From an uncultured Clostridia bacterium (lineage in GTDB: Bacteria; Bacillota; Clostridia; Lachnospirales; Anaerotignaceae): a stretch of 28,484 bases of DNA. This document shows, piece after piece, positions 1 to 7,818 of the stretch. The stretch is from NCBI GenBank assembly GCA_910587195.1, contig CAJUKL010000030.1, positions 1-28,484 of the forward strand, read 5' to 3'. The number at the start of each line of letters is the position of its first letter. Position 1 is the stretch's first letter. A program made the translations under genes and the position numbers. The notes under the pieces are model-generated. The model saw only the letters and a list, made by a program, of their open reading frames with translations. It searched no databases and was not told the origin of the DNA.

Positions 1-235
1 TTTCGCACAAAGTTCTTTGTTAAGCTTTCTTTCCCCCACTTTTTTGAAAAAAGTTGAACAAAAAACGTTACCTTTTGCACACGCAACAGATTCTAAATTT
101 TAACCTCTGGTGGTGCGTTGTCGTTCAACCACAACAACTACTCAACTCCAACACACAGCAGCAAAACGAAGTTTTGCACAAAAGTTCTTTGCTTACTTTC
201 TTTCAAGAAAGTAAGTCAAGAAAGTAAGTTTTCAA
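1..235 (-). repeat. Interspersed structured repeat, locus A (inverted)
   Basis: Read on the minus strand this holds, in order, the M1 hairpin (CTTACTTTCTT / AAGAAAGTAAG at 192-215, preceded by a second direct copy of CTTACTTTCTTGA), module M2 (AAAGAACTTTTGTGC, then AAACTTCGTTTTGC, which is itself a small hairpin), module M3 (GTTGAACGACAAC onward) and module M4 (a run-rich hairpin ending near 36). The first 33 bases look like the M1/M2 start of a further copy running off the window. The same modules recur at 2765, 5056, 11104, 16455, 20192 and 27605. The name 'M1-M6' is mine; no known repeat family is recognised. Confidence 0.85.
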
Positions 236-593
236 TCATTGTAGTAATGTTTTCATTGGCTGTAATTGCAGTGCTGTCAATATTTTTGTCCGCTTCTCTT
301 GCTAAAATATCCGCTTCTGCTTTTAAATCAACTATATTTTTTTTACTATCTTTTTTGATGCGTAATCCAATAAGTGCAGTTTTTCCCTCTATTACCACTG
401 CTGCTTCTTGTATTTCCTCTATTTTTAATATGTTTTTTTCAATTTCTTTTGCTCTCTCTGTTTTTGTTTTTCCTTCTTCTAATTCTGCTGCTTTTGCAAT
501 ACGGATTTGAGAAAGATTATTTTCTAAAGTCTTGGACTGACAACCAGCTAATAGTATACTAAAACAAAAAATGCTAAAAATAATTTTTTTCAT
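216..593 (-). CDS. YhcN/YlaJ-family sporulation lipoprotein
   Basis: Small exported lipoprotein of 125 aa from the ATG at 593; a GTG at 599 is an alternative start two codons upstream. The upstream minus-strand sequence has AAAGGAAAGGA as ribosome binding site. The N-terminus is a lipoprotein signal (MKKIIF, hydrophobic core, lipobox LLAGC with the acylated Cys at about residue 18). The remainder is charged, and the segment EIQEAAVVIEGKTALIGLRI is typical of the YhcN/YlaJ domain, a family of spore-associated lipoproteins in Bacillota. Its last codons and stop (..LLS, TGA) lie inside the M1 part of the adjacent repeat, so the repeat appears to supply the C-terminus. It is divergent from the 64-aa gene at 757. 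Family assignment is by pattern recognition; the exact role in the spore is unknown. Confidence 0.75.
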   Translation of the reverse strand: MKKIIFSIFCFSILLAGCQSKTLENNLSQIRIAKAAELEEGKTKTERAKEIEKNILKIEEIQEAAVVIEGKTALIGLRIKKDSKKNIVDLKAEADILAREADKNIDSTAITANENITTMIENLLS

Positions 594-690
594 ATCCACA
601 CAAATCCTTTCCTTTCTATCATATTATGATTATTATGTTGTAGTTTTTTTTATTTTATAATCATAAAATTTTGTCATTTCTATTCTGTTT

Positions 691-720
691 TTGATAAAAT
701 TGTGGTATACTACATATACT
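691..720 (+). promoter_or_regulatory. Putative promoter for the 64-aa membrane protein gene
   Basis: TTGATA at 691-696 and TATACT at 715-720 with an 18-base spacer. The predicted transcript starts near 727, about 30 bases before the ATG at 757. It resembles a sigma-A-type promoter; no sporulation-sigma motif is obvious. Confidence 0.5.
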
Positions 721-756
721 TATGGATGTAAAATGATAAAGGAGGATTTGATTTTT

Positions 757-951
757 ATGTATGAAGCAAGAAATAGACATCATGAAAATAAAAGAAGACA
801 TTATAGAGTTGCACAAAGAGATATTTACGAAGACCCATGCGAAGGCGTTTATGTGACAAAAGAAGAACAACAAAAATATTTTATTGTAACAGCAGCCTTG
901 GTACTTCTTTCTTTTTTGGGCGCAGTTGCTATTATTTTAAAAAAGAAATAA
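757..951 (+). CDS. Small single-span membrane protein, function unknown
   Basis: 64-aa protein. I chose the ATG at 757 over the upstream in-frame start at 691 because AAAGGAGG (738-745) lies 11 bases before it and the upstream start has no such site. The N-terminal half is very polar and basic (ARNRHHENKRRHYR), followed by an acidic stretch (DIYEDPCEG). The C-terminal 25 residues form one transmembrane helix (FIVTAALVLLSFLGAVAIIL) ending in KKK. The charge pattern suggests a tail-anchored topology with most of the protein cytoplasmic, but this is inference. It lies between spore genes (YhcN-like and spoIID), so a sporulation role is possible. I do not recognise a family. Confidence 0.7.
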   Translation: MYEARNRHHENKRRHYRVAQRDIYEDPCEGVYVTKEEQQKYFIVTAALVLLSFLGAVAIILKKK

Positions 952-977
952 TCATCATTTTGCCTTTTTTTGTATGG

Positions 978-1023
978 AACACACCCTACCATCATATAAT
1001 ATATGGAAAGGGTGTGTTTTTTT
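978..1023 (+). terminator. Hairpin with T-run overlapping the spoIID start region
   Basis: AACACACCCT (978-987) pairs with AGGGTGTGTT (1009-1018), with a second inner stem CCAT/ATGG, followed by seven T at 1017-1023. It has the form of a rho-independent terminator for the 64-aa gene. Its 3' arm contains the likely SD of spoIID (GGAAAGGG, 1005-1012) and its T-run contains the TTG start. Confidence 0.7.
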
Positions 1024-1975
1024 GACTAAAAAAATACTTACTATGATTTTTATTTATATTATACTTGCTATGATAGGTTTGCCAGCTTTGATTACATATT
1101 GCTCTTATTCTTCTCACTCCCCAGCAGAACCTGAAACAGCACAGCCAGAAGCAGAACTTGCTTCTCCTGAAATTATACGAACATCTGAATTAGAAAACTA
1201 TATTAAAGGTGTTGTAGCAGCAGAAATGCCCGCTCTTTTTGAAATAGAAGCACTAAAAGCGCAAGCGGTTTCTGCTCGTACCTATGCAGTTCGCAAAATG
1301 AAGGAAAATAATTCTAATGCTGTTCCCTATGACATTGGACAAGCGTATCTTTCTATAGAACAAATGCAGCAAAAATGGGGAGAAAATTTCACAACTTATT
1401 ATAATAAAATTAGTGAAGCAGTAGATAGTACAAGGGGAGAAATTATGACCTATGAAAATGAACCTATTTTAGCGGTATTTCATGCAGAAAGTGCAGGTAA
1501 AACAGAAGCAGCAGAAAATGTATGGACACAAGAAATTCCTTATTTAAAAAGTGTAGACAGTAGCCTTGATAAAAATGCGCCTGATTTTGAAACTAGTATT
1601 AGTTTTACTTATGATGAATGTATCAAACGCTTTTCTAATCAATATGGTAACTTGTCCCTTTCTAAAGACACTTTACCACAACAACTAAAAATATTAAGCC
1701 ATACCCCTGCTGGATATGTGCAGCAAATACAAGTGGGCAACAAAATTTTAACAGGTAGAGAAGTACGGGAAACATTACATTTACGCAGCAGTAATTTTAG
1801 TATTCAGACTCAAAATGATATGGTTATTTTTACCACAAAGGGATACGGACATGGTGCTGGTATGAGTCAATATGGTGCGGAATTTATGGCAAGAGAAGGA
1901 AAAAGCTATCAACAAATATTGCAGCATTATTATACAGGAATTTCTTTTTCTGTTTATGATAGTAAAGAAACATGA
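1022..1975 (+). CDS. spoIID: Stage II sporulation protein D (peptidoglycan lytic transglycosylase)
   Basis: SpoIID degrades septal peptidoglycan during engulfment, acting from the mother-cell membrane together with SpoIIM and SpoIIP. The protein is 317 aa from a TTG at 1022, with GGAAAGGG nine bases upstream; an in-frame ATG at 974 lies before the terminator hairpin and has no ribosome binding site. One N-terminal membrane helix (residues about 5-27) is followed by a Pro/Glu/Ala linker, then the SpoIID/LytB domain: VVAAEMP with the catalytic Glu at residue 68, EALKAQAVSARTYAV, FHAESAGKTE, and the C-terminal hallmark GYGHGAGMSQYG. Length and motif order fit the family. The gene is followed after 48 bases by spoIIQ. 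Confidence 0.95.
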   Translation: MTKKILTMIFIYIILAMIGLPALITYCSYSSHSPAEPETAQPEAELASPEIIRTSELENYIKGVVAAEMPALFEIEALKAQAVSARTYAVRKMKENNSNAVPYDIGQAYLSIEQMQQKWGENFTTYYNKISEAVDSTRGEIMTYENEPILAVFHAESAGKTEAAENVWTQEIPYLKSVDSSLDKNAPDFETSISFTYDECIKRFSNQYGNLSLSKDTLPQQLKILSHTPAGYVQQIQVGNKILTGREVRETLHLRSSNFSIQTQNDMVIFTTKGYGHGAGMSQYGAEFMAREGKSYQQILQHYYTGISFSVYDSKET

Positions 1976-2023
1976 ATAAAAAGGGAATCCTTCGGGCAAT
2001 ACTATTGCTGGAGGTGTTATAAC

Positions 2024-2764
2024 ATGAACAAAAATTATTATCGTATTTTATGGGGCTGTCTTGCTGTAGTGGTTATTGCTGGAGGTATTTATTATTTTGC
2101 CGGAAGAAAACCAGAAGCACAGCAAAATATGCAGCCAACAGAACAAGCTACACAACCAAGAGCGCATCAAGTGATTATTAATCAAGCGCCCGCATTGGAG
2201 GAAGCTATTGCAGAAAGAGAAGCAGAAATTGCAGAACTTCCTGATACAACGGAAGCAGAAGAAACAGAAAAAAACATAGCAGAAACAACGATAGCAGAAG
2301 GAGAAACGACAAAAGAGGAAAACACAACACAACAAGCTGGTATTTTTAAAGATGAGTTGCTTTTTGCTATGCCTTTAGCAGGCAATATTGTTATGGATTA
2401 CAGCGTAGACCATACCATTTATGATGCCACACTAGATCAATATCGTACCAATGACCATATTTCTATTGAGGCAAAAAAAGGAGATAGTGTCAAAGCAGCA
2501 GAAGATGGAACAGTAGAAAGTATTCAAACAGATGATGAAAGAGGCATTACAGTAGTCATTAACCATGAAAACGGCTGGCAGACTACATACAGCCAATTAC
2601 AAGAGGATGTAGTAGTCAAAGAAGGGGACAAAGTGAAAAAGGGACAAGAAATTGGTTTTGTAGCAGAGCCTACAAAATACAGCGTTGCATTAGGGGAACA
2701 TATGGATTTTTCTATGGCAAAAGATGGTATCAAAGTTGACCCCAAAAGCAATGTAGCAGAATAA
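2024..2764 (+). CDS. spoIIQ: Stage II sporulation protein Q, degenerate M23 peptidase
   Basis: SpoIIQ is a forespore membrane protein whose M23 (LytM) domain binds SpoIIIAH to form the channel between forespore and mother cell. Here it is 246 aa, with a good SD (GGAGGTG) before the ATG. A transmembrane helix spans residues 8-25, a Glu/Thr/Ala-rich spacer about 35-105, and the M23 domain about 113-240. The zinc ligands of active M23 enzymes appear lost: the usual HxxxD is NDHIS (Asn143, Ser147), and the usual HxH near the C-terminus is HMD (His226, Asp228). This points to a structural rather than enzymatic role, as in Bacillus subtilis SpoIIQ. Some clostridial SpoIIQ proteins retain the His ligand, so this difference is worth noting. 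Position after spoIID supports the call. Confidence 0.88.
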   Translation: MNKNYYRILWGCLAVVVIAGGIYYFAGRKPEAQQNMQPTEQATQPRAHQVIINQAPALEEAIAEREAEIAELPDTTEAEETEKNIAETTIAEGETTKEENTTQQAGIFKDELLFAMPLAGNIVMDYSVDHTIYDATLDQYRTNDHISIEAKKGDSVKAAEDGTVESIQTDDERGITVVINHENGWQTTYSQLQEDVVVKEGDKVKKGQEIGFVAEPTKYSVALGEHMDFSMAKDGIKVDPKSNVAE

Positions 2765-2961
2765 TGACGCTTTCTTGAAAGAAAGCTTAACAAAGGACTT
2801 TATGCGAAACTTCGTTTTGCTGCTGTGCTTTGCATTTGAATAGTTGCTTTAGTTAAACGACAACGGAACACCAGCAATTAAAATTTAGAATTTGTTCTGT
2901 CTGCAAAAGAAAAAGGAATTGGCTAAGTAATGTCATTAAGTTAAGACAGGAAAGATAAAAG

Positions 2962-2991
2962 GAGTCTTATACCAATTATAGTATAAGACTC
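2962..2991. other. Perfect 11-bp hairpin
   Basis: GAGTCTTATAC and GTATAAGACTC flank an 8-base loop. There is no T-run, so termination is uncertain. Confidence 0.6.
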
Positions 2992-2997
2992 TTCAGT

Positions 2998-3045
2998 CTG
3001 TCAAAGAACCCACTTTTTATTATTGAAAAGTGGGTTCTTTGATAG
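2998..3045. terminator. Strong 20-bp hairpin, possible bidirectional terminator
   Basis: A 20-base arm at 2998-3017 pairs with 3026-3045 (core AAAGAACCCACTTTT) around an 8-base loop, with one G-T wobble. The A/T-rich inner ends could serve termination, but no clean T-run follows on either side. Confidence 0.5.
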
Positions 3046-3162
3046 ATTGAGCAAAACAAAGTTTTGCACAAAAGTTCTTTGTTAAGCTTTCTTTCAAGAA
3101 AGCGTTGTGATATTATAGTTTGAAAAAAGAAAGAAATGGAATAAAAGCAAGGAGATTAAAAC

Positions 3163-4995
3163 ATGGATTTTAATGAAGAACAACAAAAAGCAATCAAACA
3201 TTATAAAGGAACCATGCTTGTATTGGCAGGTCCAGGAAGCGGAAAAACAACGATTATTATTTATCGTGTCAAATATTTGATAGAGCAGCAGCACGTATCA
3301 CCAGAAAAAATACTTGTTGTGACCTATACAAAGGCAGCAGCTACAGAAATGAAACAACGTTTTTTGCAGCTTTCTGTTGCTGGAGGAGAAAAAGTTCATT
3401 TTGGTACCTTTCACAATATATTTTTTAAGATTCTCCGCCGAGCGTACGGCTACCGTTTAGAGCAAATTATTAGTGAAGAAGAAAAATGGAACTTTTTTAA
3501 AAAGTTAATGATAGAATCAGAGATAGAAACCAATGACCAAGACGAATATGTTAGAGATATTTTATCAGAATTATCTCTTATGAAAAATGAACTATTACCT
3601 TTAAAACAATATGAGCCAGTAAATTTTTCAAAAGATTTATTTCGATTTTTTGCCAAAAAATATGAGCAATATAAGGCAGTTAAAAATAAAATTGATTTTG
3701 ATGATATGCTAACACAATGCTATGAATATCTAATGATGGAAGAAGAAGGTAAAAAATACTGGCAAAATTGTTTTGAATATATTTTGCTAGACGAATATCA
3801 AGATGTCAACCAAGCGCAAGATGTTTGCATTCGTATTTTAGCAGAACCACAAAACAATATTTTTGCAGTAGGAGATGATGACCAAAGCATTTATTGTTTT
3901 CGGGGCGCAAGACCTGATTTTTTGTTGCAATTTCCAGGAAAATATCCAGATTGTCAAAAAATAACTTTGCCTATTAATTATCGTTCCACCGAAAGAATTA
4001 TTAAATTATCTGAAAAAATTATCAAAAACAATAAAAAACGCTTTGAAAAAAAGATGCATGGACAAAAAGGAGAAGGTAAAAAAATTGTATTTTTTACAGC
4101 AAAGGAAGCCTATGAAGAAGCAGAAAAAATTGCTTTAAAATTATCCCAGCTACGCAAAAAGGGAATTGCTTATCAAGATATGGCTGTTATCTATCGCACA
4201 AACATACAAGGAGGTATTTTTGCAAGGGCATTAACAGAACAAGGGATTCCTTTTTTACTAAAAGATAAAAGTCTTGACTTATACCAACATTGGATTACAA
4301 AAGATTTTATAGCATATTTATTATTAGCGGAAGATATTGGAAACAATGCTGCTTTTCGCCGTATTGTAAACAAACCCAAAAGATATATCAGCAGAAATTT
4401 ATTAGAAAGTGCAGAAAAAATAAACAAACCACTTTTAAAAGGCTTATTTGTTTTACCAGAACTAAAAAAATACCAAGCACAACATTTAATGGACTTAGAA
4501 ACAGATTTGGCACAAATTAAAAAAAGGAAGCCTTTGGAAGCCCTAAAATATATTCGGAATGTTATAGGCTATGATGATTATTTAAAAGAATATGCACAAT
4601 TTAGAAAAGCCAGTTTAGAGGGGTATCTTGAAATTGCAGAAGAAATAACACAATTTGCGAGCATTGCATCAGACCAGCAGACTTTTTTTGAAAAGCTACA
4701 GGAAATGGAAAGAATTCAAAAAGATAAAAAAAATATAACCTTACAAGGAGTAACACTTTCTACTATGCATTCTGCAAAAGGGCTAGAATTTGAAGTTGTA
4801 TTTGTTCCAAGCATTGTAAAGGACACCATACCACACAAAAAGAGCACGACAGCGGAACAAATAGAAGAAGAACGTCGTCTATTTTATGTGGCAGTTACAA
4901 GGGCAAAAAGTATGTTATATTTATCTGAAATCAAGCAAAGATATGATACAAAATTAGAACGTTCCTGTTTTTTAAAAGAAATTGGATTAAAATAA
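3163..4995 (+). CDS. UvrD/PcrA-type superfamily 1 DNA helicase
   Basis: ATP-dependent 3'-5' DNA helicase of the UvrD/Rep/PcrA group, expected in repair or in removing protein and recombination intermediates from DNA. The 610-aa protein carries motif I AGPGSGKTT (Lys28), motif Ia VVTYTKAAATEMKQR, motif II DEYQDVN, motif III GDDDQSIYCFRGA, motif IV INYRST, motif V STMHSAKGLEFEVVFVP and motif VI EERRLFYVAVTRAK. SD AAGGAGA lies before the ATG. At 610 aa it is shorter than typical PcrA/UvrD (about 720-750 aa) and ends soon after motif VI, so it lacks the C-terminal region that contacts partners in PcrA. It may be a paralogue of the housekeeping PcrA rather than PcrA itself. It is flanked on both sides by structured repeats and appears monocistronic. 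Confidence 0.92.
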   Translation: MDFNEEQQKAIKHYKGTMLVLAGPGSGKTTIIIYRVKYLIEQQHVSPEKILVVTYTKAAATEMKQRFLQLSVAGGEKVHFGTFHNIFFKILRRAYGYRLEQIISEEEKWNFFKKLMIESEIETNDQDEYVRDILSELSLMKNELLPLKQYEPVNFSKDLFRFFAKKYEQYKAVKNKIDFDDMLTQCYEYLMMEEEGKKYWQNCFEYILLDEYQDVNQAQDVCIRILAEPQNNIFAVGDDDQSIYCFRGARPDFLLQFPGKYPDCQKITLPINYRSTERIIKLSEKIIKNNKKRFEKKMHGQKGEGKKIVFFTAKEAYEEAEKIALKLSQLRKKGIAYQDMAVIYRTNIQGGIFARALTEQGIPFLLKDKSLDLYQHWITKDFIAYLLLAEDIGNNAAFRRIVNKPKRYISRNLLESAEKINKPLLKGLFVLPELKKYQAQHLMDLETDLAQIKKRKPLEALKYIRNVIGYDDYLKEYAQFRKASLEGYLEIAEEITQFASIASDQQTFFEKLQEMERIQKDKKNITLQGVTLSTMHSAKGLEFEVVFVPSIVKDTIPHKKSTTAEQIEEERRLFYVAVTRAKSMLYLSEIKQRYDTKLERSCFLKEIGLK

Positions 4996-5038
4996 ACATA
5001 AAATGTAAGAAAAAATTAGTATTTATATTTTTTAGAAA

Positions 5039-5047
5039 TGGTATAAT
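5039..5047 (+). promoter_or_regulatory. Extended -10 promoter for the ABC/vWA operon
   Basis: TGGTATAAT with A/T-rich upstream DNA; the -35 box is weak. The transcript would start near 5054, just before the repeat, so locus C would form the roughly 220-base leader of the operon. The same string GAAATGGTATAATG occurs at 25075 inside a mini-element. Confidence 0.5.
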
Positions 5048-5055
5048 GTAGAAAA

Positions 5056-5248
5056 AACGCTTTCTTGACGCTTTCTTGAAAGAAAGCTTAGCAAAGAACT
5101 TTGTGTAAAACTTCGTTTTGCTGCTGTGTGTTGGAGTTGAGTGGTTGCTTTAGTTGAATGACAACGGAGTACCATACGTTAAAAATGAGAATCTGTTCCA
5201 TGTGCGAGAAGTAAAGTTTTTTGTCCAACTTTTTTTCAAAAAAGTTGG
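5056..5248 (+). repeat. Interspersed structured repeat, locus C
   Basis: Contains a doubled CGCTTTCTTGA unit leading into the M1 hairpin, then M2 (AAAGAACTTTGTGTAAAAC), M3 (GTTGAATGACAACGGAGTACC) and the M4 hairpin (CCAACTTTTT / AAAAAGTTGG, 5225-5248). Plus orientation. It ends about 30 bases before the start of the 846-aa gene. Confidence 0.85.
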
Positions 5249-5277
5249 TAAGGTTTTAAAAGGGAGGAAAAAAAGAA

Positions 5278-7818
5278 ATGAAAACAAATAAAAAAGAGCA
5301 AAGAAAAAGGCGTGTAGCAGCTATTGTTGCAGTAATTCTTGTGATGGCAATGGTATTTAGTTTAATTGCCCCTATTTTTTCAGCAAGAGCAGCAGAAGCA
5401 CCAAAAACATCTGCTGATAGAGTGTTAAAAGAAGGAGAACAATTAGAAGAAATTGGTACAAATGATTTTTCCAGCAATGTTTTTATTGGATTTGAACAAC
5501 AATATATTGTGGGAAATACAGCACCAATTTCTACAATTCTTGTCAACAACGGAAAAGATTTTAAGGGAAATTTTCAAATAAAAATCTATTCTTATCTTGG
5601 TGCTGCAAATGAAGATAGACAATATTCTCTTTATTATCAAACATTAGAATTGCCAAAAGGTGCTGGAAAACAAATTAACATGGCAGTACCAATTAAAACA
5701 TTGCAAAGGCAATTTGAAATTACTTTGACAGATGAAAAAGGAAATATTGTTTATCGAAAATATGCGAGTGCTAAACCGCTTGACCCTGCAACATTATTAG
5801 TTGGTGTACTTTCTGAAAGACCAACAGATATGTCTTATTTTTCTGCGATACATTTTGCGCAACAGGAGGATTATACAGAAGAATATACAAAAACAGTTTA
5901 TTTAACAGGGGAAACCTTTCCAAGCATAACAGAAGTTATGAATCATTTTAAAGTAATTGTAATAGATGATTTTGACACAAAGATATTGACAGAAGAACAA
6001 AAGAATGCCCTTTTAGAATGGATAAAACAAGGTGGAATTTGTGTTATTGGTACTGGAGTAAATGCACAAAAAACATTAGAAGGTCTGCAAAACATCATTT
6101 CTGTTTCCTGTGACAGTGTTGTAAATCAATATATTCGAATGGCTGGAACAAGGGTACGTGCAGATGTTGCGCAACTCGAAATACAACAAGACAATAGCGA
6201 AGCAATAGAAAATGCTTCTATTTTACCTGTTGGGAGTGGTTCTGTTGTATTATATGATATTTCTTTATCTTTATCTCCTGCAACAGAAACCACAGGTTTT
6301 ATTAATGAAATTAGGGATTGTTGTGAATCTTTGTCTAGTGCCTTAACAGAAATCAAATATCAAGATAGTTATAGCTATAATCCGATTGCTTATGTTGCAA
6401 GAAGTTTTCCAGAATGGGAAAGAGGGCCTATTTATATGATATTAATAGCCATTGCCATTTATATCATTGTAGTAGGGCCAGTTATCTATTTGATATTAAA
6501 AAAGAAAGATAAACGAGAAAAAGGATGGGTTGTGATTCCTGCCACTTCTGTTATCTTTATGTTGATTGTTTTTGTATTAAGTTTTAACAGTCATTATAAA
6601 AGTGGTATGTTAAATATTGTTTCTAGTACCAAATTAGAGCAAGGGCAATCTATCGGAAAAACAGACATCTATGTTTCTGCCAAAACAAGTAAAAAAGGAA
6701 ATGTACATATTAGTGCTGATGAATTTATAAATGTATCTATTCCTTCCGAGGATAGATGGAATTATAGTGAAACAGCAAAAGATATTTGTATGAATAAAAT
6801 CCGAGTAGGAGAAAAAACAGAAGTCACTTATCTGGACACCAAAAGTTGGCAAAATAGTGATTTTGAATTAGAAACAACTACTGATTTAAGTGGTATTTTA
6901 GACTGCAATTTTAAAATGAAAGATGATAAAATAGTAGGTAGTATTGCCAATCACACCAATCGAAATTTTAGAGAAATTGTAGTTTTAGCCGGACAAAAAA
7001 TATTTATGATTGACAATTTAAAAATAGGACAGACCTATCAAGTAGAAGAAGATATTACAGACAAAGAATATTTAAGCGACGTTTCTAATGCAAAATCTTC
7101 TCGTATTTTGTTACAGCTTTTTAGAGATATGTATAGCAGAGATACTTTAAATGACAGAATTAAAAAAGGAGAAATTACAAGACAGGATGCTTATCGCATT
7201 ATGAGAGAAAGTGATATGATAAACAATTTTATGGATATGGGTGCTTCTACTTATGTAAAAAATACAGGAGATATTCATGTATTTTTATATGCTTTTGATG
7301 AAGAAAACATATTGCCACAAACATTTTATATTAATGGAGAAACTGCACTTGAAAACACCTTAAATTTATATAGAATAGAACATAGTATTCGTTTAGCAGA
7401 AACAGAAAATTTTGCAATTCCTTTTGGTATTCTAACAGGAATTGAGCAAGGAGAAGAAAAAATTGTAAATAATGACATTGACATTGATTATTATGGAAAT
7501 AATCGTTTATATGCGCGTAAAAATGTAGAAGCAGTATGGGAATTTCCTTTGCCTGCTGATACTATAATAGAAAGTTTTCAATTTCGTTCTATGAATGATG
7601 CAGGAAATTATTATCAAGCACCAGAAATTTATAATGTACGATTAAGTGCTTGGGAAAGTTTAGAAAGTGGAGAATATACCAATGCAGCTGACTATATCAA
7701 TTTTTCTGAAAAATATCCAAATGGTCATATTATGGTAAAATATTTTATACAGCGGGAAACAGAAGTACAATACCCAGATATTAAATTGAAGGGAGCAGGG
7801 CAAAATGTTGGAAATTAA
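5278..7818 (+). CDS. Large membrane protein of the ABC/vWA operon with GATase1-like domain
   Basis: 846-aa protein opening an operon with ABC transporter and vWA genes. The N-terminus is basic, then a signal/anchor helix (residues about 13-38, ending SARAAEA). The extracellular part holds beta-rich sequence (residues about 60-165) and a segment reading KVIVIDDFDTKILTEEQKNA then GGICVIGTG, which resembles the class-I glutamine-amidotransferase-like fold found in proteins of such clusters. Two further helices lie at about 382-405 and 418-436, followed by a long second soluble region up to the C-terminus. No catalytic triad is evident, so the domain may only bind. SD GGGAGGAAAAAAAG precedes the ATG. 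Its 3' end overlaps the ABC ATPase gene by 14 bases. I cannot name the family; a GldG-like auxiliary subunit of the ABC transporter is one possibility. Confidence 0.75.
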   Translation: MKTNKKEQRKRRVAAIVAVILVMAMVFSLIAPIFSARAAEAPKTSADRVLKEGEQLEEIGTNDFSSNVFIGFEQQYIVGNTAPISTILVNNGKDFKGNFQIKIYSYLGAANEDRQYSLYYQTLELPKGAGKQINMAVPIKTLQRQFEITLTDEKGNIVYRKYASAKPLDPATLLVGVLSERPTDMSYFSAIHFAQQEDYTEEYTKTVYLTGETFPSITEVMNHFKVIVIDDFDTKILTEEQKNALLEWIKQGGICVIGTGVNAQKTLEGLQNIISVSCDSVVNQYIRMAGTRVRADVAQLEIQQDNSEAIENASILPVGSGSVVLYDISLSLSPATETTGFINEIRDCCESLSSALTEIKYQDSYSYNPIAYVARSFPEWERGPIYMILIAIAIYIIVVGPVIYLILKKKDKREKGWVVIPATSVIFMLIVFVLSFNSHYKSGMLNIVSSTKLEQGQSIGKTDIYVSAKTSKKGNVHISADEFINVSIPSEDRWNYSETAKDICMNKIRVGEKTEVTYLDTKSWQNSDFELETTTDLSGILDCNFKMKDDKIVGSIANHTNRNFREIVVLAGQKIFMIDNLKIGQTYQVEEDITDKEYLSDVSNAKSSRILLQLFRDMYSRDTLNDRIKKGEITRQDAYRIMRESDMINNFMDMGASTYVKNTGDIHVFLYAFDEENILPQTFYINGETALENTLNLYRIEHSIRLAETENFAIPFGILTGIEQGEEKIVNNDIDIDYYGNNRLYARKNVEAVWEFPLPADTIIESFQFRSMNDAGNYYQAPEIYNVRLSAWESLESGEYTNAADYINFSEKYPNGHIMVKYFIQRETEVQYPDIKLKGAGQNVGN

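Larger units (their letters stand above)
2765..3108 (+). repeat. Interspersed structured repeat, locus B, with head-to-head modules
   Basis: Starts directly after the spoIIQ stop with the M1 hairpin (GCTTTCTT / AAGAAAGC), then M2 and M3 in plus orientation up to about 2925. At 3049-3108 the M2 and M1 modules occur again in the opposite orientation, so the spacer is bounded by an imperfect inverted repeat of about 60 bases. Between them lie two unrelated strong hairpins (2962-2991 and 2998-3045). Confidence 0.8.

Noticed and set aside
118..510. 130-codon plus-strand open frame
   Set aside because: Its first third is repeat sequence and the remainder is antisense to the YhcN-like gene, which has a clear lipoprotein signal and ribosome binding site.
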